Origin: an uncultured Bacilli bacterium
Lineage (GTDB): Bacteria > Bacillota_I > Bacilli_A > RF39 > UBA660
Length of the DNA stretch: 25,103 bases
NCBI GenBank assembly: GCA_904502155.1
Contig: CAJGDV010000007.1
Location: 1 to 25,103 of the forward strand
Direction of reading: 5' to 3'
Shown here: positions 14,414 through 22,162 of the stretch, piece by piece
Layout of the letters: each line of letters begins with the position of its first letter
How positions within the stretch are numbered: position 1 is the first letter of the stretch
Program-made: the position numbers and the translations under genes
Notes under the pieces: generated by a model
What the model was told of the DNA's origin: nothing
The model's input: the letters and a program-made list of their open reading frames with translations, nothing else
Database searches by the model: none

Positions 14414-14442
14414 ATTATAAATAAATTAATTTATAAAGTCAA
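14414..14442 (-). promoter_or_regulatory. Promoter of the phosphatidyltransferase gene
   Basis: On the minus strand TTGACT (14442-14437), 17-base spacer, TATAAT (14419-14414): close to sigma-A consensus, 24 bases before the start codon. Confidence 0.8.
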
Positions 14443-14468
14443 TTGATATTTTATTTTTATATAATTTT

Positions 14469-14477
14469 TGATATAAT
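14469..14477 (+). promoter_or_regulatory. Extended -10 promoter of the glucosaminidase gene
   Basis: TG-A-TATAAT, 24 bases before the ATG. A second TATAAT (14481-14486) overlaps the ribosome site region and is less likely. The promoter is divergent from that of the phosphatidyltransferase. Confidence 0.65.
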
Positions 14478-14501
14478 TTATATAATAGGAGGTTAGCCTT
14501 T

Positions 14502-17500
14502 ATGAATAAGAAAATTATTTCTTTTTTATCAACGATTATGCTACTTATATCAATTCTTCCATTTATACCTATAAAGGTAAACGCGGAAGAATGTATTTAT
14601 GAAATTAAAATATCATATCCTGATAGAGATGTTGGTTTATCGTGTTATCAAAATTACAATGATGCATTAACTGCAATGAATGAATATCCATCAACAGAAA
14701 TGGCAGTAGCCACAATTGTTAAAAATGGAACTATAATTAATGCTAAATATGCTTTAGCTAAAATAGATGTTGAAAATAACAACATTATATATAATACAGG
14801 AGAAGGATTTAAAAGAATATATTCAACAAGTCAAGCAGCATATTATCAAGGGACAAGTACATTATCAAGTACATACTTAACATATATTGCATCAACTTGG
14901 GGTTCTGAAGCTGCTTTTCTAGATTATGAACCAACATATGATACAATAAAAATTAAAATTAGTGGTGTAACTGGTTATATCAAAAAAAATCAATCAATTT
15001 TAGTACCAATATCTAAATTTTATACTGCTAATCATCATTATCCTAATAATTATCCTACAATTAAGACAACAAAATCAGGAATTAGACTTAGACAAGGACC
15101 TGGTCTTGATTATGAGCAAATTGAAAATTATGCATCAGGTGAAAATAATACATACCGATATTATCCATCATATACAACAAAAGATGATCAGTATACATGG
15201 TATAAAGTTAAATTTAATGATTCAGTAGAAGGTTGGCTTGCATCAGCTAATAATGAATCATGGATTATAGATATAAGTAAACTTTTAAATGATACATATT
15301 ATTTTACTAATAATGATATTTTATATCATCATATTCATAAAGGTGAATATTTTTCTGATGTAAATATGACATTAGGAACAGCACCTTTTGAATATAAAGA
15401 AGAAAAAGTAAAAACATATATTTTAACTAATTCAACAGGTTTTAGTTTAGATGCTAATAACCGTTATTATAGTTTTGATGGAAATTATTTTTATACAACA
15501 TTTAAAGAAATGATAGATGATTATCGTAATGGAAATTATAATAATTCTTTAAATAAAGATAATCCTCATTATCCATATTTTATGTATGTACCATCAAGAG
15601 CTAAAACAAATTATCAAGCTAATACATTTAATCAAATGATTATAAATCAAGGTTATTCAAGTTTTCCAGTCAATCCAAAAAGTTATGTTGATCCAACAAC
15701 ACAATCGTTTGTTAAAAATTTAGGTTCAACATCAATGATGTACGGAATAGGTGAATATTTAATAGCTGCTCAAAATAAATATGGGTCAAATGCTTTAAGT
15801 ATTTTCTCAGCAGCTGCTCGTGAATCAGGATATGGTAGAAGTGTAATAGCATATTATAAAAACAATTTATTTGGTATGGGAGCTGTTGATGGTAATGCTT
15901 TTAATGCAGCTTATTCATATGATTCTGTAAATGATTCAATTATTGATTATAGTAAAAAAATTAGTGTTAGTTCATATTCTAATATTAATGACTATAGATA
16001 TAATGGAACACATTTAGGTAATAAATTAAGTGGTTCACAAGTACAATATGCATCAGATCCATATTCTGGTGAATCTTCAACAGGTTCAGCATATTCACTT
16101 GATTTAAGTAATGGACAACTTGATAATTATTCTAATACTCTTGGAATTAAGAATAATAATCAACTTGTTAATGTTTATTCAGAACCAAGTAAAACATCTA
16201 GAGTTTTATATCAAACTAAAAATAATGCTAATGGTAGAATACTTACTAATTTATCATTTATTGTATCAGATAAAGTAACAGTATATGAGGATGGTAAATA
16301 TCAATCATATTATAAAGTATTTACTGATCTTACTTTAAATGATAATAGAGTAGTAGACACAACAGCATATTATAATTTTGAAAATTGTTATGGTTATATA
16401 AAAGAAGAGGATTTATATGTAAGAAATCATCAACCTGAAATTACTGCTGAAAACTTTGAAATAGAGCAATTTGAAACATTTAAAATTAAAGCTACAGCTA
16501 AGGATTATGAAAATGGTGATTTAACTGATAAAATAACTTATGAAGGTGATATTAATACTGATATCCCAGGTGATTATAAAATTACATATACTGTATCTGA
16601 TGAAGAAAGATTTTCAACATCTAAAACTGTTACTGTTACAGTTAAACCAACAGATGCGCCTATATTTAGTTTAGAAGACGTTTCTATACCTCAATATGTA
16701 GAATATGATCCAATGACAGGTGTTACTGCAAAGTCACGCTTAGAAGGTGATTTAACAGACAAAATTGAAATAATTGATGGAGAGTTAAACGTTAATGAAA
16801 TGGGAGAATATAAAATAACATATAGAGTTACAAATGATCTTAATTTAACAACTGAAGCATCAAGAATTATAACTGTAATTGCAAATGAAAAACCAATTAT
16901 TACAGCTAATAATATTTATGGAGTACTAAACGAAGAAATAGATCCACTTAAATATGTTAAAGCTACTGATAAAGAAGATGGCGACTTAACTAAAAAAGTA
17001 ACATACAAAGGAAATTTTGATATTACTAAAGTAGATACATATGAAATAACTTATAGTGTTACTGATAATGCTAATCAAACAACAGAAAAAAAAGTATCAT
17101 TAATTATCGAAGAAAAAAAATATATTGCAAAACAAAGCATTTTCCACTTAGAAAATTTAGATTATAATAAAGATACTAAAAAACTAGATTTTACAGGTTT
17201 CTTAATTATAAAAGGTATGCATAATTTAGTAGAAACAGATATTAAATATAATATTATTTTTGAAAATCAATTTAATGGAACTGAAATTATTATGCCACTT
17301 GAAAGATTAACTAAAAACATGCCATTTAATGCACCAAGTGATGGAGGTTATACTAACACAGGTTCTTGGTTTAGAGATGCGCTAGATTTAAGTAATTTAC
17401 CTAGTGGAGATTATACAGTTTACCTAAGAGCTAGAAGTGGAGATTTTGAAGCTAAAACATTATTAAAAAATATCTTCTTTAAAGATATTGTAAGAAAATT

Positions 17501-18071
17501 TGAAATAGATGGAAAAGGATTCTTATTTAAATCTAATTTCTATAGTAATTCAGTACCACTAGAATTATTTGTAAGAGAAGATGGACTTTTAGGAAATAAA
17601 GATAATCCAACTATTGATAATATGTTTAATCAAGTATTCGATATTAAATTAGATGGTTCTAAATTAAAAATTAAAGGAACAAGTCACAACGTAAATGGAA
17701 ACTATTCAGCTAAGACGGATGTTCTAAGAGAATTATATTTAGAAAATATTGAAACTATGCAAATTGCTAAAAAATATGATATTGGTTCAATTACAAATGG
17801 TCCATATGTAGTTGATTTAAAAGTTAGTGATAAACTAGATAAAACAAGAGCATGGTACGAAACTGAATTAGATTTAAGTAAACTAGATTATGGGACATAC
17901 TCAATACAACTTAGAACTAAAACGGGAGATATCGACGATTATGGTGAACTTTATGATATCTTATTTAAAGAAATAGATTCTAATTCAGAAGATGACAATA
18001 AAAAATATAGTTTAAGAAGAAACGATGAAAAAAGATATCGTATTGAAATTAAAGTAGAAAAGAAAGATTGA
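14502..18071 (+). CDS. Secreted multidomain glucosaminidase (cell-wall hydrolase, 1189 aa)
   Basis: A signal peptide (MNKK, hydrophobic core 5-22, cleavage near VNA-EE at 28) sends the protein out. SH3-like domains lie at about 189-256 (KSGIRLRQGPGLDYEQI) and about 550-640. Between them an endo-beta-N-acetylglucosaminidase domain (about 405-520) holds the likely catalytic E441 in AAARESGYGRS and NNLFGMGA. It should cut peptidoglycan glycan strands. Three Ig-like repeats of DUF5011 type follow (about 644-715, 717-793, 796-870; each with GDLTDK or GDLTKK and Y-x-I-T-Y). The end has two related beta-rich units (about 895-995 and 1053-1158), both ending in DLS-L and R-(A/T)-(R/K)-(S/T)-GD. There is no LPXTG or membrane anchor, so retention is probably by wall binding. 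AGGAGG precedes the ATG. Confidence 0.92.
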   Translation: MNKKIISFLSTIMLLISILPFIPIKVNAEECIYEIKISYPDRDVGLSCYQNYNDALTAMNEYPSTEMAVATIVKNGTIINAKYALAKIDVENNNIIYNTGEGFKRIYSTSQAAYYQGTSTLSSTYLTYIASTWGSEAAFLDYEPTYDTIKIKISGVTGYIKKNQSILVPISKFYTANHHYPNNYPTIKTTKSGIRLRQGPGLDYEQIENYASGENNTYRYYPSYTTKDDQYTWYKVKFNDSVEGWLASANNESWIIDISKLLNDTYYFTNNDILYHHIHKGEYFSDVNMTLGTAPFEYKEEKVKTYILTNSTGFSLDANNRYYSFDGNYFYTTFKEMIDDYRNGNYNNSLNKDNPHYPYFMYVPSRAKTNYQANTFNQMIINQGYSSFPVNPKSYVDPTTQSFVKNLGSTSMMYGIGEYLIAAQNKYGSNALSIFSAAARESGYGRSVIAYYKNNLFGMGAVDGNAFNAAYSYDSVNDSIIDYSKKISVSSYSNINDYRYNGTHLGNKLSGSQVQYASDPYSGESSTGSAYSLDLSNGQLDNYSNTLGIKNNNQLVNVYSEPSKTSRVLYQTKNNANGRILTNLSFIVSDKVTVYEDGKYQSYYKVFTDLTLNDNRVVDTTAYYNFENCYGYIKEEDLYVRNHQPEITAENFEIEQFETFKIKATAKDYENGDLTDKITYEGDINTDIPGDYKITYTVSDEERFSTSKTVTVTVKPTDAPIFSLEDVSIPQYVEYDPMTGVTAKSRLEGDLTDKIEIIDGELNVNEMGEYKITYRVTNDLNLTTEASRIITVIANEKPIITANNIYGVLNEEIDPLKYVKATDKEDGDLTKKVTYKGNFDITKVDTYEITYSVTDNANQTTEKKVSLIIEEKKYIAKQSIFHLENLDYNKDTKKLDFTGFLIIKGMHNLVETDIKYNIIFENQFNGTEIIMPLERLTKNMPFNAPSDGGYTNTGSWFRDALDLSNLPSGDYTVYLRARSGDFEAKTLLKNIFFKDIVRKFEIDGKGFLFKSNFYSNSVPLELFVREDGLLGNKDNPTIDNMFNQVFDIKLDGSKLKIKGTSHNVNGNYSAKTDVLRELYLENIETMQIAKKYDIGSITNGPYVVDLKVSDKLDKTRAWYETELDLSKLDYGTYSIQLRTKTGDIDDYGELYDILFKEIDSNSEDDNKKYSLRRNDEKRYRIEIKVEKKD

Positions 18072-18090
18072 AATCTTTCTTTTTTCTATA
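18059..18090 (+). terminator. Terminator of the glucosaminidase gene
   Basis: Stem AAAGAAAGA (18059-18067) / TCTTTCTTT (18074-18082), loop TTGAAA, then TTTTC. The TGA stop codon is in the loop. Confidence 0.8.
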
Positions 18091-18106
18091 ATAAAAATGA
18101 ATTTTA

Positions 18107-18115
18107 TGTTATAAT
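18107..18115 (+). promoter_or_regulatory. Extended -10 promoter of lspA-rluD-rhomboid
   Basis: TG-T-TATAAT, 15 bases before the GTG start of lspA. A short leader results. No clear -35. Confidence 0.6.
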
Positions 18116-18130
18116 ATAATAGGTGATTGA

Positions 18131-18613
18131 GTGAAAAAGAAATTTATTTTATTTATAGCATTTTTTTTATTTTTATTTGATCAATTAATAAAATTTGTTG
18201 TCGTTACAAATATGAAATTATTTGAATCTATAAAAGTTATAAATAATTTCTTTTATATAACTTATGTAGAGAATAAAGGCGCTGCCTTTAGTATTCTAAC
18301 TGGTCAAAAATGGTTTTTGATTTTGTCTAGTATTATTGTTTTAATAATATTATATTTTAATTTTATTAAAGGTCAAAAACTAAATAAATATGAAATTATA
18401 ACATATGGTACATTACTTGGTGGAATTATAGGGAATTTATACGATCGCATAACAAGAGGAATTGTTGTTGATTATTTAGATTTTATTATTTTTAATTATG
18501 ATGCCCCAATATTTAATTTCGCAGATATATGTATTGTTGTATCAATGTTTGTATTAGTATTACTACAATTAAGAGGTGAGAAAGATGAAATTCAAAATAG
18601 AAGAGAACAATAA
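18131..18613 (+). CDS. lspA: Lipoprotein signal peptidase (signal peptidase II)
   Basis: LspA removes signal peptides from diacylglyceryl-modified prolipoproteins in the membrane. The protein has 160 aa and four hydrophobic helices (about 4-25, 60-80, 88-104, 133-150). Family motifs are FDQLIKF (16-22), ENKGAAFSI (47-55), GNLYDRITRGIVVDYLDF and FNFADICI. The catalytic pair is D114 and D132. The GTG start follows AGGTGATT. Its 3' end overlaps rluD by 29 bases, the same order (lspA-rluD) found in many Firmicutes. Confidence 0.96.
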   Translation: MKKKFILFIAFFLFLFDQLIKFVVVTNMKLFESIKVINNFFYITYVENKGAAFSILTGQKWFLILSSIIVLIILYFNFIKGQKLNKYEIITYGTLLGGIIGNLYDRITRGIVVDYLDFIIFNYDAPIFNFADICIVVSMFVLVLLQLRGEKDEIQNRREQ

Positions 18614-19481
18614 AGAAAGATTAGATGCTTTTCTTACTAATAATACAGAATTTTCAAGAAGTAAATTAACTAAATTAATAAAAGATGGTCAAGTACTTGT
18701 AAATGGTGCTAAAGTTAAACCAGGATATGCTTTAAAAGAAAATGATGAAATAGAAATTAATTATGAAGAAGAAGAAATAAAAGCAGTAGCTGAAGATTTA
18801 AATTTAGATATTGTTTATGAAGATGAAGATGTTATTGTTGTAAATAAACCAAATGGTATGGTTGTACATCCTGCTGTTGGAAATCCTAAAGGAACACTAG
18901 TTAATGGTCTTTTATATCATTCTAAAAATTTATCAAGTATAAATGGTGAATTCCGTCCTGGAATAGTACATCGTATTGATGCTTTTACGACAGGTTTATT
19001 AATGGTTGCTAAAAATGATAATGCTCATATTAAATTAGCAAAACAACTTGAAGAAAAAAGTACTTATCGTGTTTATTATGCTTTAGTAGAAGGCATAATA
19101 AACAATGAAACAGGAACAATTGATGCTCCAATTGGAAGAGATGTTAAAGACAGAAAAAAAATGGCTGTAACAGAAGAAAATAGTAAAAATGCAGTAACAC
19201 ATTTTAGAGTTATTGAAAGATTCAAAAGAGCAACATTAATCGAATTAAAACTAGAAACAGGAAGAACACATCAAATAAGAGTTCATATGAAATATATAGG
19301 ACATCCAGTTGTAAATGATCCTGTATACGGAAATAAAAAAATGATTTTTGACGAATCAGGACAATGCTTACATGCTAAAGAATTAGGATTTGTACATCCT
19401 ACAACTAATGAATATATGAGCTTTAATTCAGAATTACCAGAATGTTTTACAAATATTATGGAAATGCTTAAAAATGAATAA
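18585..19481 (+). CDS. rluD: Large-subunit rRNA pseudouridine synthase, RluD family
   Basis: An N-terminal S4 RNA-binding domain (about 11-60, RLDAFLTNN...SRSKLTKLIKDGQVLVNG) precedes the catalytic domain. D132 in HRIDAFTTGLL is the catalytic aspartate; most relatives read HRLDKDTSG, so the following residues are a variant. LKPGRTHQIRVH is present as LETGRTHQIRVHMKYIGHPVVND. It should turn uridines of 23S rRNA helix 69 into pseudouridine, by analogy with RluD; the close Bacillus relative YlyB sits in the same place after lspA. The ATG at 18585 is preferred to the in-frame GTG at 18576, which lies in the ribosome site AGAGGTGAG. Length is 298 aa. Confidence 0.93.
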   Translation: MKFKIEENNKERLDAFLTNNTEFSRSKLTKLIKDGQVLVNGAKVKPGYALKENDEIEINYEEEEIKAVAEDLNLDIVYEDEDVIVVNKPNGMVVHPAVGNPKGTLVNGLLYHSKNLSSINGEFRPGIVHRIDAFTTGLLMVAKNDNAHIKLAKQLEEKSTYRVYYALVEGIINNETGTIDAPIGRDVKDRKKMAVTEENSKNAVTHFRVIERFKRATLIELKLETGRTHQIRVHMKYIGHPVVNDPVYGNKKMIFDESGQCLHAKELGFVHPTTNEYMSFNSELPECFTNIMEMLKNE

Positions 19482-19492
19482 GGAGAATAATT

Positions 19493-20632
19493 ATGAACGA
19501 AATAACTATGTCACACGAAGATGAGATAATAATCAAATTACTTCATTACTTTATAACAGTAGAAAACTACAGTCCAATTGTATTAAAAGGAGCAAAAAAT
19601 GAAATATGGCTTGAAAAACTAGATGCCGACTATAAAGTTGTAAGACTAGTTTCAAACTATATCCATAATAATGAACAATTAAATACCGACCTTTATCGTA
19701 CTAAACAAATAATGAAAAGAATAAAGAAAAAAACAATGTCTTTTTCTATTAACGCTTTAAGCATTTTTGTTAATTTAGGAGATAATGTTGAAATAAGTAA
19801 AGCAAACGAATCTGATATTTCATGTGTTAATCTTAAAAATATTGAAGATTTAAAATCATATGACATTATTATGGATGAATTTCCACAAATTACAAAAGAA
19901 ACAAAATTCAAAGAAGAAGGAATGGAACTATTTATAAAATTAACTGATGATATTGGAAAGAAAAATGAAAATAATCAAAAACAAGCAGAACTTTTATTTA
20001 CCCAAAAAGATCCTATTGTTACAAAAATATTATTAATAATTAATTTTATAGTTTTCTTACTTTCAATTCTTTTAGGCCAAGATTTTATTATCAGTATGGG
20101 CAGTAATCATAGAGATTCTGTTTTATCAGGTCAAATTTATCGTTTAATATCGGCAGGATTTATTCATGTTGATGTAATTCATTTTTTATGTAATATGTAT
20201 GCTTTATATGTATTAGGACCACAAATCGAAAATTTTTATGGCAAGATTAAATATTTAATAATATATTTTGGTAGTATAATTATAGCAAGTTTATTATCAT
20301 TAGTATTCTTAAAAGATTATGTATCTTTTGGTGCTAGTGGTGCTATTTTCGGACTTTTAGGAAGTTTACTTTATTTTGGGTATCATTATAGAGTATATCT
20401 TGATGGCGTTATTAAATCACAAATTATTCCAATTATAATGCTTAATTTATTTTTAGGTTTTGTGTTAAATGGAATTGACAATGCTGGGCACATTGGAGGT
20501 TTAATTGGTGGGATACTACTTTCAATGGCATGTGGTGTACAATATAAAAGTAAAAAACAAAGTAGATTTAATGGTATTAACTTAACATTAATATTTACAG
20601 CCTTCTTAATAATATTATTATTTATGGCATAA
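19493..20632 (+). CDS. Rhomboid-family intramembrane serine protease
   Basis: The membrane core (about 175-379) holds the serine-histidine dyad: S282 in FGASGAIFG and H333 in NAGHIGG. H225, H230 and N234 (HVDVIHFLCN) match the conserved oxyanion region. Residues 1 to about 165 form a soluble, cytoplasmic domain. This layout matches GluP/YqgP of Bacillus, but that protein is about 500 aa and ends in TPR repeats, which are absent here. It should cut membrane proteins within or next to the membrane and may serve membrane quality control. AAGGAG lies before the ATG, and rluD ends 11 bases upstream. A terminator follows. Confidence 0.93.
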   Translation: MNEITMSHEDEIIIKLLHYFITVENYSPIVLKGAKNEIWLEKLDADYKVVRLVSNYIHNNEQLNTDLYRTKQIMKRIKKKTMSFSINALSIFVNLGDNVEISKANESDISCVNLKNIEDLKSYDIIMDEFPQITKETKFKEEGMELFIKLTDDIGKKNENNQKQAELLFTQKDPIVTKILLIINFIVFLLSILLGQDFIISMGSNHRDSVLSGQIYRLISAGFIHVDVIHFLCNMYALYVLGPQIENFYGKIKYLIIYFGSIIIASLLSLVFLKDYVSFGASGAIFGLLGSLLYFGYHYRVYLDGVIKSQIIPIIMLNLFLGFVLNGIDNAGHIGGLIGGILLSMACGVQYKSKKQSRFNGINLTLIFTAFLIILLFMA

Positions 20633-20656
20633 GCAGTTTAAACTGCTTTTTTTATT
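20631..20656 (+). terminator. Terminator of the lspA-rluD-rhomboid unit
   Basis: Eighteen-base palindrome AAGCAGTTTAAACTGCTT (20631-20648) followed by T5, A, T3. The stop codon overlaps its first bases. Confidence 0.85.
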
Positions 20657-20665
20657 TGTTATAAT
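20657..20665 (+). promoter_or_regulatory. Extended -10 promoter of the recombinase and tdk genes
   Basis: TG-T-TATAAT starts directly after the terminator T-run and lies 15 bases before the ATG. Confidence 0.65.
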
Positions 20666-20680
20666 TAATATGGTGATAGT

Positions 20681-21520
20681 ATGGAAGACTTTTTAAATTA
20701 CCTTTCAAAACAAAAAAATTATTCAGACAAAACAATAAAAAACTATAAAATTGATTTAGAACTTTATTTTTCGTTTCTTAAAAATAATAGATTAAATTAT
20801 AAAAAAATAACTTATGAACATTTATCAGGATTTCTAACGCTTCTTTATAACATGGGATATAAAAATAAAAGTATTTCAAGACATATTAGTAGTCTAAAAA
20901 GTTTTTATAAATATTTATATGATGAAGAAATTATAAAAGAAAATCCTGCTAAATTATTACAATTACCAAAAAGGGAACTTAGATTACCTAGATATTTAAC
21001 AATTAATGAAATAGAAAGCCTTCTAGAATTAGAGTCATTATCATTAAGAGATAAATTAATTATAGAATTATTTTATTCAACAGGCATACGTGTTAGTGAA
21101 CTTGTTAATATTAAAATTAAAGATATTGATCTAAAAGAAAAAACAATAAAAATAACAGGTAAAGGAAATAAACAAAGAATCGTTTTATTTGGTAGTGTTT
21201 GTAAAAATTTATTAGAAGAATATATGACTGATAGAGAATATCTCTTTTTAAATAATAAAGGTGGGAAACTTTCTCAGTCAGGAGTTGAATATATTGTTAG
21301 TAATATATCACTTAAAAGTAATGTGAGAACTAAATTTACACCACATACATTAAGGCATACTTTTGCAACACATATGCTTGATAATGGTTCTAGTTTAGTT
21401 ACTGTACAAAAATTACTTGGACATAATGATTTAGAGACAACAAGTATTTATACTCACGTTTCTAATGAAAGATTAAGAAGAGTATATTTAGATTCACACC
21501 CAAGAGCAAGGAGGAAGTAA
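20681..21520 (+). CDS. Tyrosine site-specific recombinase, XerC/XerD family
   Basis: All catalytic residues are present: R137 (STGIRVSEL), K161 (TGKGNKQR), H222 and R225 (PHTLRH), H248 (LLGHND) and nucleophile Y257 (SIYTHV). An N-terminal SAM-like core-binding domain covers about 1-85. At 279 aa and ending HPRARR it fits the chromosomal Xer recombinases that resolve dimers at dif, not a phage integrase; no att-like repeats were seen nearby. Details such as THMLDNG lean toward XerC, but XerD cannot be excluded. The ATG follows GGTGATAG. The stop and the start of tdk are one base apart, so they form an operon, with AGGAGG inside the recombinase end serving tdk. Confidence 0.93.
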   Translation: MEDFLNYLSKQKNYSDKTIKNYKIDLELYFSFLKNNRLNYKKITYEHLSGFLTLLYNMGYKNKSISRHISSLKSFYKYLYDEEIIKENPAKLLQLPKRELRLPRYLTINEIESLLELESLSLRDKLIIELFYSTGIRVSELVNIKIKDIDLKEKTIKITGKGNKQRIVLFGSVCKNLLEEYMTDREYLFLNNKGGKLSQSGVEYIVSNISLKSNVRTKFTPHTLRHTFATHMLDNGSSLVTVQKLLGHNDLETTSIYTHVSNERLRRVYLDSHPRARRK

Positions 21521-21521
21521 A

Positions 21522-22112
21522 ATGGCAAAATTATATTATAGATATGGAGCAATGAATTCAGGCAAAACAACAAATTTATTACAAGTAGCATATAACTATG
21601 AAGAAAGAGATCAAAAAGTAATTTTATTAAAAGCTAGTATAGATACTAAAGGTGAGGATAAAGTAGTAGCTAGAGTAGGATTAGAACGTAAAGTAGATTA
21701 TTTAATTGATGATAAAGATTCAATTATAGATACAATTAAAAATGATTTATCAAGTATAAATTGTATTTTAGTAGATGAAGTACAGTTTTTAACAGAAAAC
21801 CAAATTTTTGAATTATGGGTTATAACTAAAAAACATGATATACCAGTAATAGCATATGGACTTAGAACAGATTTTAAAACTAATACATTTAATGGAAGTC
21901 ATGGTATGTTTAGATTTGCAGATGAATTTCAAGAACTTGAAACAATTTGTAGATGTGGTGAAAAAGCTCGCTTTAATGCTAGAATTATAAATGGAAAATT
22001 TGTAAATGAAGGATCAAGTGTTGCTATTGATGGTGAAAATGAAATTTCATATGAATCATTATGTGGTAAATGCTATTTAGAAAAAGTTTATTGTTATGAC
22101 ATAGAAAAGTGA
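21522..22112 (+). CDS. tdk: Thymidine kinase
   Basis: This is a type II (TK1-like) enzyme that phosphorylates thymidine with ATP for salvage. P-loop GAMNSGKT lies at 9-16, and the catalytic base E86 follows LVDE in the VDEVQFL strand. The lasso domain carries a zinc site with C143, C145, C181 and C184 (CRC ... CGKC). The thymidine-binding loop AYGLRTDFKTNTF and GSHGMFRFADE are intact. At 196 aa it has the usual length. AGGAGG lies seven bases before the ATG. It ends in TGA, which supports the standard code. A terminator is built around the stop codon. Confidence 0.96.
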   Translation: MAKLYYRYGAMNSGKTTNLLQVAYNYEERDQKVILLKASIDTKGEDKVVARVGLERKVDYLIDDKDSIIDTIKNDLSSINCILVDEVQFLTENQIFELWVITKKHDIPVIAYGLRTDFKTNTFNGSHGMFRFADEFQELETICRCGEKARFNARIINGKFVNEGSSVAIDGENEISYESLCGKCYLEKVYCYDIEK

Positions 22113-22130
22113 TTTATTTCACTTTTTTTA
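22105..22130 (+). terminator. Terminator of tdk
   Basis: Stem AAAAGTGA (22105-22112) / TCACTTTT (22119-22126), six-base loop, then TTT. The upstream arm contains the tdk stop codon. Confidence 0.8.
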
Positions 22131-22139
22131 TGGTATAAT
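22131..22139 (+). promoter_or_regulatory. Extended -10 promoter of ppdK
   Basis: TG-G-TATAAT begins on the base after the tdk terminator and lies 23 bases before the ppdK ATG. Confidence 0.65.
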
Positions 22140-22162
22140 TATTAGAGTAGAGGAGTGAAGGT

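Noticed and set aside
20681..21520. Recombinase as mark of a mobile element
   Set aside because: Length, ending HPRARR and the housekeeping neighbours fit a chromosomal Xer protein. No flanking repeats, integrated genes or att-like duplications were seen.
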